A stretch of DNA of 64,000 bases, from positions 21,300 to 85,299 of the forward strand of contig WYBU01000064.1 in assembly GCA_011525745.1 (NCBI GenBank), in the 5' to 3' direction. Below the pieces are notes generated by a model. It was not told the DNA's origin. It saw only the letters and a program-made list of their open reading frames with translations, and ran no database searches. Shown in pieces: positions 17,635-26,428 of the stretch (the stretch's first letter is position 1; each line of letters starts with the position of its first letter). The DNA is from Planctomycetaceae bacterium (GTDB lineage: Bacteria > Planctomycetota > Phycisphaerae > UBA1845 > UTPLA1). The position numbers and the translations under genes are program-made.

Positions 17635-18003
17635 ATGGCACGAACGCAATACAAGGTCGCGCATCATCGCAAGGTGAAGCGCGTGCTCAAGTCCGCCAGG
17701 GGTTACTACGGAGCGCGCAGCAAGCTGCTGCGCCCGGCGCGCGACACCGTGCTGCGGGCGCGGGCCTACGCGACGCGCGACCGCCGCGCCCGCAAGGGCG
17801 AGTTCCGCGCCCTGTGGATCACGCGCCTGACCGCCGCGGTCCGCGCGCGCGGCATCAGTTACAGCCGCTTCATGAGCGGCCTCAAGGCCGCCAACGTGGC
17901 GCTGAATCGAAAGATGCTCAGTGAAATCGCGATCGCCGATCCGGCCGCGTTCGATCGCATCGTCGAAATGGCCCGCGCGGCCGGCGGCAAGGAAGCGGCG
18001 TAA
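17635..18003 (+). CDS. rplT: 50S ribosomal protein L20
   Basis: 122 aa. MARTQYKVAHHRKVKRVLK and ARGYYGARSKLLRPARDTVL are typical of bL20, an early assembly protein that binds 23S rRNA. GAGGAC precedes ATG 17635. It forms a two-gene unit with rpmI. In many bacteria L20 represses this operon through the leader; I did not identify a mimic structure here. Confidence 0.98.
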   Translation: MARTQYKVAHHRKVKRVLKSARGYYGARSKLLRPARDTVLRARAYATRDRRARKGEFRALWITRLTAAVRARGISYSRFMSGLKAANVALNRKMLSEIAIADPAAFDRIVEMARAAGGKEAA

Positions 18004-18282
18004 CGAATCATCCCGGAACAGGCTGGACGATTTCGCCGGCGTGGCACGGTCGTGCCTTGGCGCAGGGCGGGCTTATAGTTCTAGAAAAACGGGGCCGGCG
18101 AGGGCTTGGACGGGTTGAGATCTCGCGTCGTCCGGGCTTGCGGCCAGTCATCCGTGACGCGCCCCGTCTCCTGCGTTTTTCGCCAATCCCTTCCCACGAA
18201 CACGATCGCCATCTCGTGATCGCCGCGCGATGGCTCCGTTGAAAAGCATCGCAACCGTTCGCTGAGTAACGCCGCGGCGACT

Positions 18283-19179
18283 CTACTTCTCCGCGGCCTC
18301 GCGCCGTTCTTCCAGCAATTCCGCCAGCTTGCGGCGGGCGTTGGATTCGATCTGTCGCACCCGCTCGCGCGTCAAACCGATCGCCGCGCCGATGTCCTTG
18401 AGCGTCATCGGTTCCTGATCGTCCAGCCCGTAACGCATCCGCAGCACCATCGCCTCGCGCTCGTCGATCTGGTTCAGCAGTTCCTGAATCATCCGCGTCT
18501 CGCCCTCGGTGAACAACTGCTCGTCGGGCGACGGCGTCTTTTCGTCCGGCAGCATCTCCGTCAGCGTCAGGCCGTTCTCGTCCGGCGTGTGCTGCGTCGG
18601 CGCCGCGAACGCACGCACGGCTCGGCGGATGATGCGCACCTTGCGCTCCGGCAACTGCATGTGCTCGGCCAGCTCCGTGATCGACGGATGGCGGCCGAAC
18701 CGGTCCTCATACTCGCGCTGAGCCTGCTTCCACCGCGCGATCATCTCGACCATGTAGGCCGGGATGTGCACGGGCTGAACGGTGTTGATCAGCGCCCGCT
18801 TGATGGCCTGTTTGATCCACCACGCGGCGTAAGTGCTGAAGCGGGTGCCCTGATCCGGATCGAATCCCTCGACCGCCCGCAGCAGTCCCAGGTTGCCTTC
18901 CTCGACCAGGTCGGACAGCGACATGCCGCGATTCTGATAGCCCTTGGCAATCTTGACGACCAGACGCAAATTAGAGCGGATCATCCGCTCACGGGCCTCG
19001 TGACCTGTTCGCTCCGCCCGCTCCCGGTCCGCCAGAGTGATTTTTCCGGACGCAAAATCCATCGAAGCGCGGCACGCCGCCTGAATGGCGCGGCCCAAGT
19101 GGCGCTCATCTTCCGCAGTCAGAAGGGGAGCTTCGTTGATTTGCTTGAGGTAGGTTTGCAGGCCGGCTTCGGTGGCGAT
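18283..19179 (-). CDS. Primary-type sigma-70 RNA polymerase sigma factor (probable ATC start)
   Basis: 298 aa if read from the ATC codon at 19179-19177. The N-terminus is then region 1.2 (GLQTYLKQINEAPLLTAEDE). Region 2 (NLRLVVKIAKGYQNRGMSL, DLVEEGNLGLLRAVEGFD, FSTYAAWWIKQAIKRAL), region 3 and region 4.2 (LTRERVRQIE) follow. Region 1.1 is absent, as in group 2/3 or short primary sigma factors. GAGAGGAG lies 8 nt before the ATC. An in-frame TGA just upstream rules out a longer form, and no ATG, GTG or TTG exists before region 1.2. The next usable start (TTG 19098) would delete region 1.2. Downstream genes are unrelated. Confidence 0.88.
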   Translation of the reverse strand: MATEAGLQTYLKQINEAPLLTAEDERHLGRAIQAACRASMDFASGKITLADRERAERTGHEARERMIRSNLRLVVKIAKGYQNRGMSLSDLVEEGNLGLLRAVEGFDPDQGTRFSTYAAWWIKQAIKRALINTVQPVHIPAYMVEMIARWKQAQREYEDRFGRHPSITELAEHMQLPERKVRIIRRAVRAFAAPTQHTPDENGLTLTEMLPDEKTPSPDEQLFTEGETRMIQELLNQIDEREAMVLRMRYGLDDQEPMTLKDIGAAIGLTRERVRQIESNARRKLAELLEERREAAEK

Positions 19180-19619
19180 GGCGCTTTCTCCTCTCGGCGT
19201 GCGTACGCATCAAGGTCGAACGATTGTAGCCCTGGCATTGGCCGAAGGGGCCGTCTGCAGAAAGAAACCCTCGCACCGGCGCTTCATCGGCCGTTTGTGC
19301 CCGCGACTCTTGCAACGAACGACTTTCCCAATGGCCCCATGGAGCACAGCCGCCCTCGGCTTTTTTGGCTTTGAACGCGCTTGCCGCCCCTGCAACCGCC
19401 AACAGCCCGTAGGGTCCGCTGTGGGGACCATGCGCCATCAGCCGTCAGCCACGAGTTGCCGGTTGCACGTTGTCCGTTCTCATTTCTCTGCGGCCTCCGC
19501 GCCTCTGCGTGAATCTCTCGTTCTGACTTCTGGACTGTTCGACTTCCTGACTTCTCATTTCGACTTTCGACTTTCTCCCCCGCTCCTACTCTTGCTCCGC
19601 GCTCTATCATGCTCGCTCA
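19180..19619. repeat. Intergenic region with C/T-rich repeat tail
   Basis: 440 bp between divergent genes. It contains a GGGTCCGCTGTGGGGACC palindrome (about 19412-19429). A C/T-rich stretch with CTCTGCGGCCTCCGCGCC and TTTCGACTTTCGACTTTC (about 19483-19575) resembles tails at 6.8-7.1, 11.2, 33.0, 40.4, 53.9 and 55.3 kb. No gene seen. Confidence 0.5.
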
Positions 19620-20123
19620 ATGGACCGCGACGACCGCCTGTTCGTCCCCGCCGACCGCGTCGCCGCCCTGATGCGCGGCGGCTGGCGCATGCTGTGCGCC
19701 GTGCTGCTTTCCGGATCCGGCTGGCTGGTCTACCGCGGCATCGACTGGCCGCTGATGTGGCGAACCGAACCGCTCTCCTGTACCGCGCTGGCCGTCGCGG
19801 CAGCCTTGCCCGCGGTGCTGGGTTTACTCGCGACGTTCGCCGCCGTGCGCTGGCTGCTGGTAACGCTCTGGCCCGCGCGACTGGGGGTCGAATGGTCCGC
19901 GGATGCGATTCGCTGGCGATTGGGTCCGTTCGGACATGGCCGACTCGACGCCCTCGGGCTTCGCCGTCCGGGCGAGGATGACGACGACTTCGTAGATGAC
20001 GGCGAATCGCCGCCGCCGTTGACGCACCCCGACTATCCCGGCAACGCGGCCGAACTGTTCCTTCGCTACACGCGCATCACTGCGGGTCAACTCCGCGCGA
20101 CGATCCTGGCGCGCCTCCCGTGA
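19620..20123 (+). CDS. Small membrane protein of unknown function
   Basis: 167 aa. Two hydrophobic segments (MLCAVLLSGSGWLVYRGI and ALAVAAALPAVLGLLATFAAV) are followed by a soluble tail of about 100 residues with an acidic patch (GEDDDDFVDD). ATG 19620 has no strong ribosome-binding site. The reading frame shows coding-like composition to its end. I do not recognise a family. It precedes ahcY but is separated from it by its own promoter. Confidence 0.6.
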   Translation: MDRDDRLFVPADRVAALMRGGWRMLCAVLLSGSGWLVYRGIDWPLMWRTEPLSCTALAVAAALPAVLGLLATFAAVRWLLVTLWPARLGVEWSADAIRWRLGPFGHGRLDALGLRRPGEDDDDFVDDGESPPPLTHPDYPGNAAELFLRYTRITAGQLRATILARLP

Positions 20124-20263
20124 TGTCGCCTGCGAGCATTCGCCCGCTTCCGGCAACTGAGCACTCACAACCGGGGACCGACAACTGCCGGCAGTTTCGG
20201 CTCCACGCGGATGGATGACGGTTGATGGCTTGTGGGTCCGCACAGCGGGCCTTACCGGCTCAT

Positions 20264-20292
20264 TTGACCTTCTGCTGCATCTGCACTAAAAG
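20264..20292 (+). promoter_or_regulatory. Sigma-70-type promoter for ahcY
   Basis: TTGACC at 20264-20269, a 17-bp spacer, and TAAAAG at 20287-20292. A start near 20299 would exclude the in-frame ATG at 20293 and supports ATG 20338 as the ahcY start. I looked for a SAH riboswitch here and saw none. Confidence 0.45.
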
Positions 20293-20337
20293 ATGGCCTT
20301 TGAATCCCGAAAAACAACGATCCGGAGAAACGACCGT

Positions 20338-21606
20338 ATGGCGAAGCTGAAGGGTGATTGCACGGACCTGTCCTTGGCGGCCGCGGGCAAGAAACGCATC
20401 GAGTGGGCCGACAACGATATGCCCGTATTGCGGCTCGTCCGCGCGCGGTTCACGAAGGAAAAGCCGCTCAAGGGCCTGCGCATGGCCTGCTGCCTGCACG
20501 TCACGGCCGAGACGGCCAACCTCATGCGCACACTGCAGTCCGGCGGGGCCGACGCGGTGTTGTGCGCCAGCAACCCGCTCTCGACGCAGGACGACGTGGC
20601 CGCGGCGCTGTGCAAGGAGTACGGCATCCCCACGTTCGCGCGCAAGGGCGAATCGACCGACGTCTTCTATCGTCACCTCAACTCCGCCGTCGATCACAAG
20701 CCGCAGGTCACGATGGACGATGGCGCCGACCTCGTGAACGTGCTGCACGGCGCCCGCCGGCGCGATGGCGCCAACATCATCGCCTCGATGGAAGAAACCA
20801 CCACGGGCGTCATCCGCCTGCGCGCCATGGAAGCCGCCGGCGCGCTGCGCTTCCCCGTCATCGCGGTCAACGACGCTCTGACCAAGCACTTGTTCGACAA
20901 CCGCCACGGTACGGGACAAAGCACGCTCGACGGCGTCATCCGCGCCACCGACATGCTGCTGGCCGGCGCGCACGTGATCGTCAGCGGCTACGGCTGGTGC
21001 GGTCGCGGCGTGGCGTCTCGGGCGCGCGGCATGGGGGCGCTCGTGACCGTCACCGAGTCCGACCCGCTCAAGGCGCTCGAGGCCGTCATGGACGGCTTCG
21101 ACGTGCGGCCGATGGACGAGGCCGCTGCGATGGGCCATCTGTTTATCACCGTCACCGGCAACAAGCACGTACTGCGGGCCGAGCACTTCCGCCGCATGCG
21201 CGATGGCGCGATCATCTGCAACAGCGGCCACTTCGACGTCGAGATCGACATTCCCGCGCTGCGCAAAATGAGTAAGAAAGTGACTCGAAACGTCCGCAAT
21301 CACGTCGACCAATACGTGCTCGGAAACGGCCGGCGCATCTTCCTGCTGGCCGAGGGCCGGCTGGTGAACCTGGCCGCCGCCGAGGGCCATCCGGCCAGCG
21401 TCATGGACATGAGCTTCGCGACGCAGGCGCTGGCGACCGAGTACGCCCGGCGGCAGAACGGCAAGCTGGCGGTGGGGGTACACAAGGTCCCGGCCAGCAT
21501 CGAGGAATGGGTCGCGCGCCTGAAGCTCGAGTCGCTGGGCGTCAAAATCGACAAACTGACTCCGGATCAGAAGAAGTACCTCGCGTCGTTCGAAGAAGGC
21601 ACGTAG
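20338..21606 (+). CDS. ahcY: Adenosylhomocysteinase
   Basis: 422 aa; reversibly hydrolyses S-adenosylhomocysteine to adenosine and homocysteine, keeping SAM-dependent methylation running. [13 protein letters not shown] (about 51-63), [24 protein letters not shown] and the NAD-binding GYGWCGRG (217-224) are all present. The C-terminus lacks the K-Y ending of many AdoHcyases and ends in a short charged tail (YLASFEEGT). CGGAGAAA is 7 nt before ATG 20338. It stands alone in its transcript. Confidence 0.95.
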   Translation: MAKLKGDCTDLSLAAAGKKRIEWADNDMPVLRLVRARFTKEKPLKGLRMACCLHVTAETANLMRTLQSGGADAVLCASNPLSTQDDVAAALCKEYGIPTFARKGESTDVFYRHLNSAVDHKPQVTMDDGADLVNVLHGARRRDGANIIASMEETTTGVIRLRAMEAAGALRFPVIAVNDALTKHLFDNRHGTGQSTLDGVIRATDMLLAGAHVIVSGYGWCGRGVASRARGMGALVTVTESDPLKALEAVMDGFDVRPMDEAAAMGHLFITVTGNKHVLRAEHFRRMRDGAIICNSGHFDVEIDIPALRKMSKKVTRNVRNHVDQYVLGNGRRIFLLAEGRLVNLAAAEGHPASVMDMSFATQALATEYARRQNGKLAVGVHKVPASIEEWVARLKLESLGVKIDKLTPDQKKYLASFEEGT

Positions 21607-22120
21607 CCCACCGCGTGGCACCGGCTTTCAGCCCACGTGGCACAGCTGCCCCCGGCTGTGTCCCCGCCTGTGTAGCACAGCCGCCCTCGGCTGTGTCGGC
21701 GCGTGGCACGCGCTTGTAGCCCGGCCGTGATGATCCGAGCAACTAGCGCAATCGCTGGGGTCAACCGCGAATCGCGCGATTAACGCTGCGCTGGCGCCTG
21801 CGGCTCGGATCACGTCGGGTGGCCCACCGCTTCGGCGGTGGAATCGCAATGATGGGCTAGCGAGAGAGGCTGCAGATGTTCCCTGCACTGCTTGGCCGAA
21901 GCGGCGCGCGATTGTTCCATGCGCCTTCAGCGCGTTACCCACGCCCTTGGCATAGTACCCGAAACATCAAATCGCTCTGGCAGCCGTCTGTGTGAAATCT
22001 CATTTGAGTTTGCCAGCGGAAATGGACAGGGAATGTCACAGGACTGAATCATCCGTTATCATTCCTTTGCGCGTCGTCCTTGGGAATTTGTACCGGCCCG
22101 AAAAAAAATCTGGTTTTCGC
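21607..22120. repeat. Repeat block upstream of the AT-richer island, including left 180-bp direct repeat
   Basis: Contains CACAGCCGCCCTCGGCTGTG-type palindromes (about 21640-21700) and a family A palindrome (21816-21857). Both lie in or next to the left 180-bp direct repeat (21676-21855), which recurs at 24464-24643. From about 21950 the base composition turns visibly AT-richer. An A8 run lies at 22101-22108. Confidence 0.7.
21676..21855. repeat. Left copy of 180-bp direct repeat flanking the island
   Basis: Aligns without gaps by eye to 24464-24643, at roughly nine matches in ten. Both copies begin with CACAGCCGCCCTCGGCTGTG, share GATGATCCGAGCAACTAGCG and end in a family A palindrome. Confidence 0.8.
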
Positions 22121-22152
22121 TTGCCCCCCCCCCCCCGTTTGTGGGGTATATT
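22121..22152 (+). promoter_or_regulatory. Promoter-like sequence with C13 homopolymer in the spacer (possible phase-variable promoter)
   Basis: TTGCCC at 22121-22126 resembles a -35 box. TATATT at 22147-22152 resembles a -10 box. The 20-bp spacer contains most of a run of 13 C residues (22124-22136). Gain or loss of C would change the spacer; losing three would give the optimal 17 bp. The predicted transcript starts about 95 nt before the Cys-rich exported protein gene. Confidence 0.5.
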
Positions 22153-22252
22153 CGAATTGGTCCATTTCATCGACGTTGGCGCTCCAAGAGTTTGATGCTC
22201 ACCTGTGTTGGGCGCTTGGCGTCGCGGACAACAAATCTCCGGAGACCGCAAC

Positions 22253-22627
22253 ATGCAGTGCAAACCTGTTGTCGATAGGATCCTCGCGGTAATTCTGATC
22301 ACAACGGTCATCGTCGTCGCTTTTTGCGCGCAACCAGTCATCACGCATGCCCGCGATCTATTACCCGACAAGACATGCGACTTTACAACCATTCATGGTG
22401 GCTGCTTCCCGGGCTCATACAGCTGCACGGCGGCGGGATACCAGTGCCCCTTGGGCTTCGCTAATTGGAAGAAGGGGGTTAACGTACAGTTCTGGCTGTG
22501 TATTACCTTATCCGGCGGCGAATGCGAGCTCAAGGATGTGGCGTGCCAGAGGGATTACTACTACGAGAGTGCAGGCTGTCTCGATTTGCTATGTGCTTAC
22601 ACGCGATACACGACCGGCTGTGAATAG
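22253..22627 (+). CDS. Small exported ten-cysteine protein, unknown function
   Basis: 124 aa. A signal peptide (RILAVILITTVIVVAFCA, cleavage probably after VITHA) releases a mature part of about 91 residues. That part has ten cysteines, an even number compatible with five disulfides, and many aromatic residues (RDYYYESAGC). Start ATG 22253 has GGAG at about 22240-22243. I recognise no family. It is the first gene of the AT-richer island, behind the poly-C promoter-like sequence, and a MauE-like membrane redox protein is the third gene. A disulfide-rich substrate of that protein is the simplest hypothesis. Confidence 0.65.
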   Translation: MQCKPVVDRILAVILITTVIVVAFCAQPVITHARDLLPDKTCDFTTIHGGCFPGSYSCTAAGYQCPLGFANWKKGVNVQFWLCITLSGGECELKDVACQRDYYYESAGCLDLLCAYTRYTTGCE

Positions 22628-22778
22628 CGGCGATTGTCGTGGGTTTGGCTGTTACTGCGACGTTTGACTTGACTTGCCTTCGGAAGGACGACTTGAGCGG
22701 TCTGCGTCGCGGCAGCGGTTGCAGCGCATTGAGCGGTAAAAACGCAGTACCCAGGCTCCCGCTTCATGGAGATCAGGG

Positions 22779-23870
22779 ATGGCTCGAATCGAAAGCACAC
22801 TGAAATGCGTATCGCGGGCGGCCGTCATCACGATGCTATGTAGTTTCTGCTCCAACGCCATTGCCTTTTGGCAGGATGCAGGTACCGCGCCGCGTCTTGA
22901 CGAATCCGCTGGCACTGGCGATGTCAAGCTGAGTCTCGAGGATGTTTTGGCCCGAGCAAGTCGCGTTCAAGGGAACATGAGTAACGTTGTGGGGACCTTT
23001 CAAGTGCGACGGTCACTTCCGGTGGAGGCCATCCTTCGCTCGGGACGCGAACTTTCTGAAGAGCATATGTACAACGGTGGTGTAATGGAGGGCGAGATGA
23101 CGTGGTATCGCTCTCAGGGACACGAACGTGTCGATACTCGTTGGGCGGTTCCGTCGCACATACGACGGAACGAGTATGAGGACTTGATTAACATATTTGA
23201 CGAGAAGGCGAAGACTGAAACGGAGATCATGACCCGAGCGCGGAAGGCCTATACGGTTGAGAGCGACCACCTGCGCATGTGGGGGCCATCTTACTGGCTG
23301 TTTCCTGTTTTCAACCGAGACTTCGACCGTATACAAAAGGACCCGCGGTTTTCGATTACGTTGCTGAGGCGCCACGAGAACGGTGATGTAGATATTCGCG
23401 TCCAATTCAAGATGGGCGATGTACCGGCCGCACAATACGATGCTAGGCTGTCGCGCCAATGGGACTATGCAGTTGTTTGGGCGCAATCCAGGGCAGCCGG
23501 CGTGACTTCGACAAAGCATGTGGAGTACACACGGGACAGCGAAAGCCGCGTACTGCCGATTCGGGCCGACCGGAGCGTTCAAGGGGAAGCCCGCGAGGTT
23601 GTCGATCAATGGCATCTTGAGGTAACTCAGCTTTCGCTGGTCGAGCCGGATCCTGTTGTTTTCGAGTACCTCCCACCCAACGGTACTTTGCTCGACAATC
23701 GTGACGGAAGTGGCTATCGCATTAACGAGCGTGGTGAAAAGGCGAAAGTGACGACGATTCTCGGCGCGCGTACGACGGCCGCCGCCAATCTTGGCCTCGC
23801 AGGTTGTCTTGCGGCGATCGCCCTTGGTTTTGGTGCTTTCAGACTGCGTTTATTTTACATGCAACGCTAG
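22779..23870 (+). CDS. Exported protein anchored by a C-terminal membrane helix, unknown function
   Basis: 363 aa. An N-terminal signal (AAVITMLCSFCSNAIAF) and a C-terminal hydrophobic helix followed by basic residues (LAGCLAAIALGFGAF, then RLRLFYMQR) bracket an extracytoplasmic region of about 290 residues. That region is beta-rich (VVGTFQVRRSLP, DVDIRVQFKMGD, VVFEYLPPNGTLLDN) and recalls LolA/LppX-like lipid-binding folds, but no signature is decisive. GGAG precedes ATG 22779. Composition is clearly AT-richer than the flanking genome. Its stop overlaps an AGGAGG that serves the next gene. Confidence 0.65.
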   Translation: MARIESTLKCVSRAAVITMLCSFCSNAIAFWQDAGTAPRLDESAGTGDVKLSLEDVLARASRVQGNMSNVVGTFQVRRSLPVEAILRSGRELSEEHMYNGGVMEGEMTWYRSQGHERVDTRWAVPSHIRRNEYEDLINIFDEKAKTETEIMTRARKAYTVESDHLRMWGPSYWLFPVFNRDFDRIQKDPRFSITLLRRHENGDVDIRVQFKMGDVPAAQYDARLSRQWDYAVVWAQSRAAGVTSTKHVEYTRDSESRVLPIRADRSVQGEAREVVDQWHLEVTQLSLVEPDPVVFEYLPPNGTLLDNRDGSGYRINERGEKAKVTTILGARTTAAANLGLAGCLAAIALGFGAFRLRLFYMQR

Positions 23871-23882
23871 GAGGCGAGATAG

Positions 23883-24383
23883 ATTGCAAGCGATCATGTG
23901 CAGGGGTGTGCCGTGGGGCATTGCGCGCGAGCCGAGATCGCAGGGCAGTGGGGGAGAGTTGCTTGCGGCGCGGCCCTTGGCTTCGCCTTCCTTTTCGGCG
24001 GATTGAGCAAGCTTCTTTTCGGCACGGATGATCTTTTGCGGCTTCTCAATTCACTGGGAATTCGGCCGGGACATGGCGGTCTTGCGCTGGCACTCACAGT
24101 GTCGATCGGTGAGACGTTGCTTGGTGTGTGCTTGGCAACCGGGTTCCGAGAACGTGTTTCCTCAAGGGCGGCCGTGGGTGTACTACTGCTGTTTTCCACT
24201 TTCCTTGTGATTGCCGGTTTTCGTCTCGGCTGGCGCACGCAATGCGGCTGTGGGTTCGTTTCGACTGTCGATTCGATTCAAATCGCCCTCTTACGGAACG
24301 CCGCGCTCCTTGCTTGTGCGTTCTTACTGGTTCGACTGCACGGAGAGCGCTCGCTGGCGCGAGGGGGCAGCGTGCTGCGGTGA
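23883..24383 (+). CDS. MauE/DoxX-like integral membrane protein (copy 2)
   Basis: About 166 aa with four hydrophobic segments (ACGAALGFAFLFGGLSKLLF, LALALTVSIGETLLGVCLAT, AAVGVLLLFSTFLVIAGF, ALLRNAALLACAFLLVRL) and the Cys pair RTQCGCGF, equivalent to SCGCFG of copy 1. The start is ambiguous. An AGGAGG at 23869-23874 is ideally spaced (8 nt) for an ATT codon at 23883. The GTG codons at 23898 and 23913 are alternatives, the latter with a weak AGGGG. The gene follows the anchored exported protein by 12-27 bp and shares the island's AT-richer composition. Likely role: disulfide or quinone-linked redox support for exported Cys-rich proteins (inference from the MauE family). Confidence 0.7.
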   Translation: MASDHVQGCAVGHCARAEIAGQWGRVACGAALGFAFLFGGLSKLLFGTDDLLRLLNSLGIRPGHGGLALALTVSIGETLLGVCLATGFRERVSSRAAVGVLLLFSTFLVIAGFRLGWRTQCGCGFVSTVDSIQIALLRNAALLACAFLLVRLHGERSLARGGSVLR

Positions 24384-24724
24384 ACCAAGCAGATTTATCG
24401 CCGAGTGGCTTACTTAAGTCCCGGAGGCTTAAATCGCGCCGACGCTGGAAGCTTTTGGGGAAACACAGCCGCCCTCGGCTGTGTCCGCGCGTGGCAGGGG
24501 CTTGTAGCCCGTGCGTGATGATCCGAGCAACTAGCGCAAGCGCTGGGGTCAACCGCGAATCGAGCGATCAACGCTGCGCTGGCGCCTGCGGCTCGAATCA
24601 CGTCGGGTGGCCCACCGCTTCGGCGGTGGGCTCACGATGATGAGATTCCGAATCAACCGCTGAATCGAGATTCCCCGCTCGCGCCAGCCTTCCGCGCAAA
24701 TCGCTCATCGCGCACAATGCCGCC
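24384..24724. repeat. Repeat block downstream of the island, including right 180-bp direct repeat
   Basis: The right direct repeat spans 24464-24643, again made of a CACAGCCGCCCTCGGCTGTG palindrome, a unique middle and a family A palindrome (24604-24643). No gene seen. Confidence 0.7.
24464..24643. repeat. Right copy of 180-bp direct repeat flanking the island
   Basis: Same length and orientation as 21676-21855. The two copies are 2,788 bp apart, start to start. Confidence 0.8.
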
Positions 24725-25290
<566 letters not shown>

Positions 25291-25294
<4 letters not shown>

Positions 25295-25321
25295 AACACC
25301 CCGTTTCCCCCGGACTACAAT
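25291..25321 (+). promoter_or_regulatory. Possible promoter for the LON-domain gene
   Basis: TTGAAA at 25291-25296 and TACAAT at 25316-25321 with a 19-bp spacer. A start about 7 nt later would give a nearly leaderless message beginning at ATG 25331. Confidence 0.3.
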
Positions 25322-25330
25322 ACGGGCGGA

Positions 25331-26068
25331 ATGGGAGCTTCGCGATCAACCAGGAACGGTACGGCGCCCGACGTGGGCGCCATCAACTTCGACGCGCCGA
25401 TTCCCATTTTCCCGCTGCCCAACACCGTCCTCCTGCCCCGCGCCGTCCTGCCGTTGCACCTGTTCGAACCCCGCTATCGTGACATGGCCGACGACGTGCT
25501 GCCCGGCGCGCGGCTCGTGGCCATGGCCCTGCTGGAACCCGGCTACGAAGAGCACTATTACACCCACATCGCGGCCGTGCACCCGGTCTTGTGCGTCGGC
25601 TACGTCGTGCGATACGAGCGGCTGCCCGACCGGCGCTGCAACCTGCTGTTGCAGGGCGTAACCCGTGCGGCGATCGTGCGCGAAGATCAGGAGCGTTCGT
25701 ACCGCCGCGGCTGGCTCAAGCCCATTCCCGTCACCAACAACATCTGCCCCGACACCGAAAGACAAATTCGCTGCAAGCTCGCCCGTCTGCTCGACGCCGC
25801 CCCCGCCTTCGAAGAAACGCCCAGTTGCGCCCTGCTTCAGCAGGTCGCCGGCACGTGCGATCTGTCGCTCAGCGATGCGCTGGACCTGCTGGCGTTCAAC
25901 CTGCTGCCATCGCCCGAGGCGCGGCAGGTGTTCCTCGAGCAGCCGGATGTGCTGACGCGGGCGGAATGGCTGGCGCATCTGCTGATGAAGCTGCACAAAC
26001 CGGCCGGCGCTAGCCCGTGCGTCGCGACGGCCAACCGTAGAGCGGCACGGGCGATTTTCGAAAACTGA
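25331..26068 (+). CDS. LON substrate-binding (LON-N) domain protein
   Basis: 245 aa. Residues about 20-215 form the Lon N-terminal domain: IPIFPLPNTVLLPRAVLPLH and LFEPRYRDMADDVL are its signature, then CNLLLQGVTRAAIV. There is no ATPase or protease part, so this is a stand-alone LON-domain protein, a common bacterial type of uncertain function, perhaps a substrate adaptor. It is followed by a good intrinsic terminator at 26089-26121. Confidence 0.87.
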   Translation: MGASRSTRNGTAPDVGAINFDAPIPIFPLPNTVLLPRAVLPLHLFEPRYRDMADDVLPGARLVAMALLEPGYEEHYYTHIAAVHPVLCVGYVVRYERLPDRRCNLLLQGVTRAAIVREDQERSYRRGWLKPIPVTNNICPDTERQIRCKLARLLDAAPAFEETPSCALLQQVAGTCDLSLSDALDLLAFNLLPSPEARQVFLEQPDVLTRAEWLAHLLMKLHKPAGASPCVATANRRAARAIFEN

Positions 26069-26088
26069 CGCGACTTAAAGATGAGGCG

Positions 26089-26121
26089 GCGTCCCGGGAA
26101 ACTTGGGGACGCTTTTATTTT
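26089..26121 (+). terminator. Rho-independent terminator after the LON-domain gene
   Basis: GCGTCCC (26089-26095) pairs with GGGACGC (26106-26112) around a 10-nt loop, followed directly by TTTTATTTT. Confidence 0.8.
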
Positions 26122-26428
26122 GCGCCGTCGGCCGGGTGGCCCACCGCGTTGCGGTGGGTTCGCGATGATGGGGATTTGAACCGCGCTCTAATCGCCAGCG
26201 CGGGGGTCGCGCGCTCACGGCGCGTTTACCGCAGCGCTGTCGCTTGCGGCTCTGTTCACTCGGGTGGCCCACCGCGTTGCGGTGGGTTCGCGAAGATGGG
26301 AACCGGAGTGATCCGTCGCCCCCGCGCAGGCGGGGGTTCGGTTCCGCACCGCACGACTGGATTCCCGCCTTCGCGGGAATGACGCAGGCGGTCCCTGCGG
26401 CTCGGACAGTCGGTCTCCCACCCGCTTC
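26122..26428. repeat. Repeat block between convergent genes
   Basis: Two family A palindromes (26133-26172 and 26261-26300) and a CCCGCGCAGGCGGG / ATTCCCGCCTTCGCGGGAAT pair (about 26320-26382). No gene seen. Confidence 0.7.

Noticed and set aside
20124..20337. SAH or SAM riboswitch before ahcY
   Set aside because: I could not find the conserved core of either class; a plain sigma-70 promoter explains the region.
22187..22196. AGAGTTTGAT resembling the start of 16S rRNA
   Set aside because: Only ten bases match; the sequence after it does not continue as rRNA, and it lies in the leader of a protein gene.
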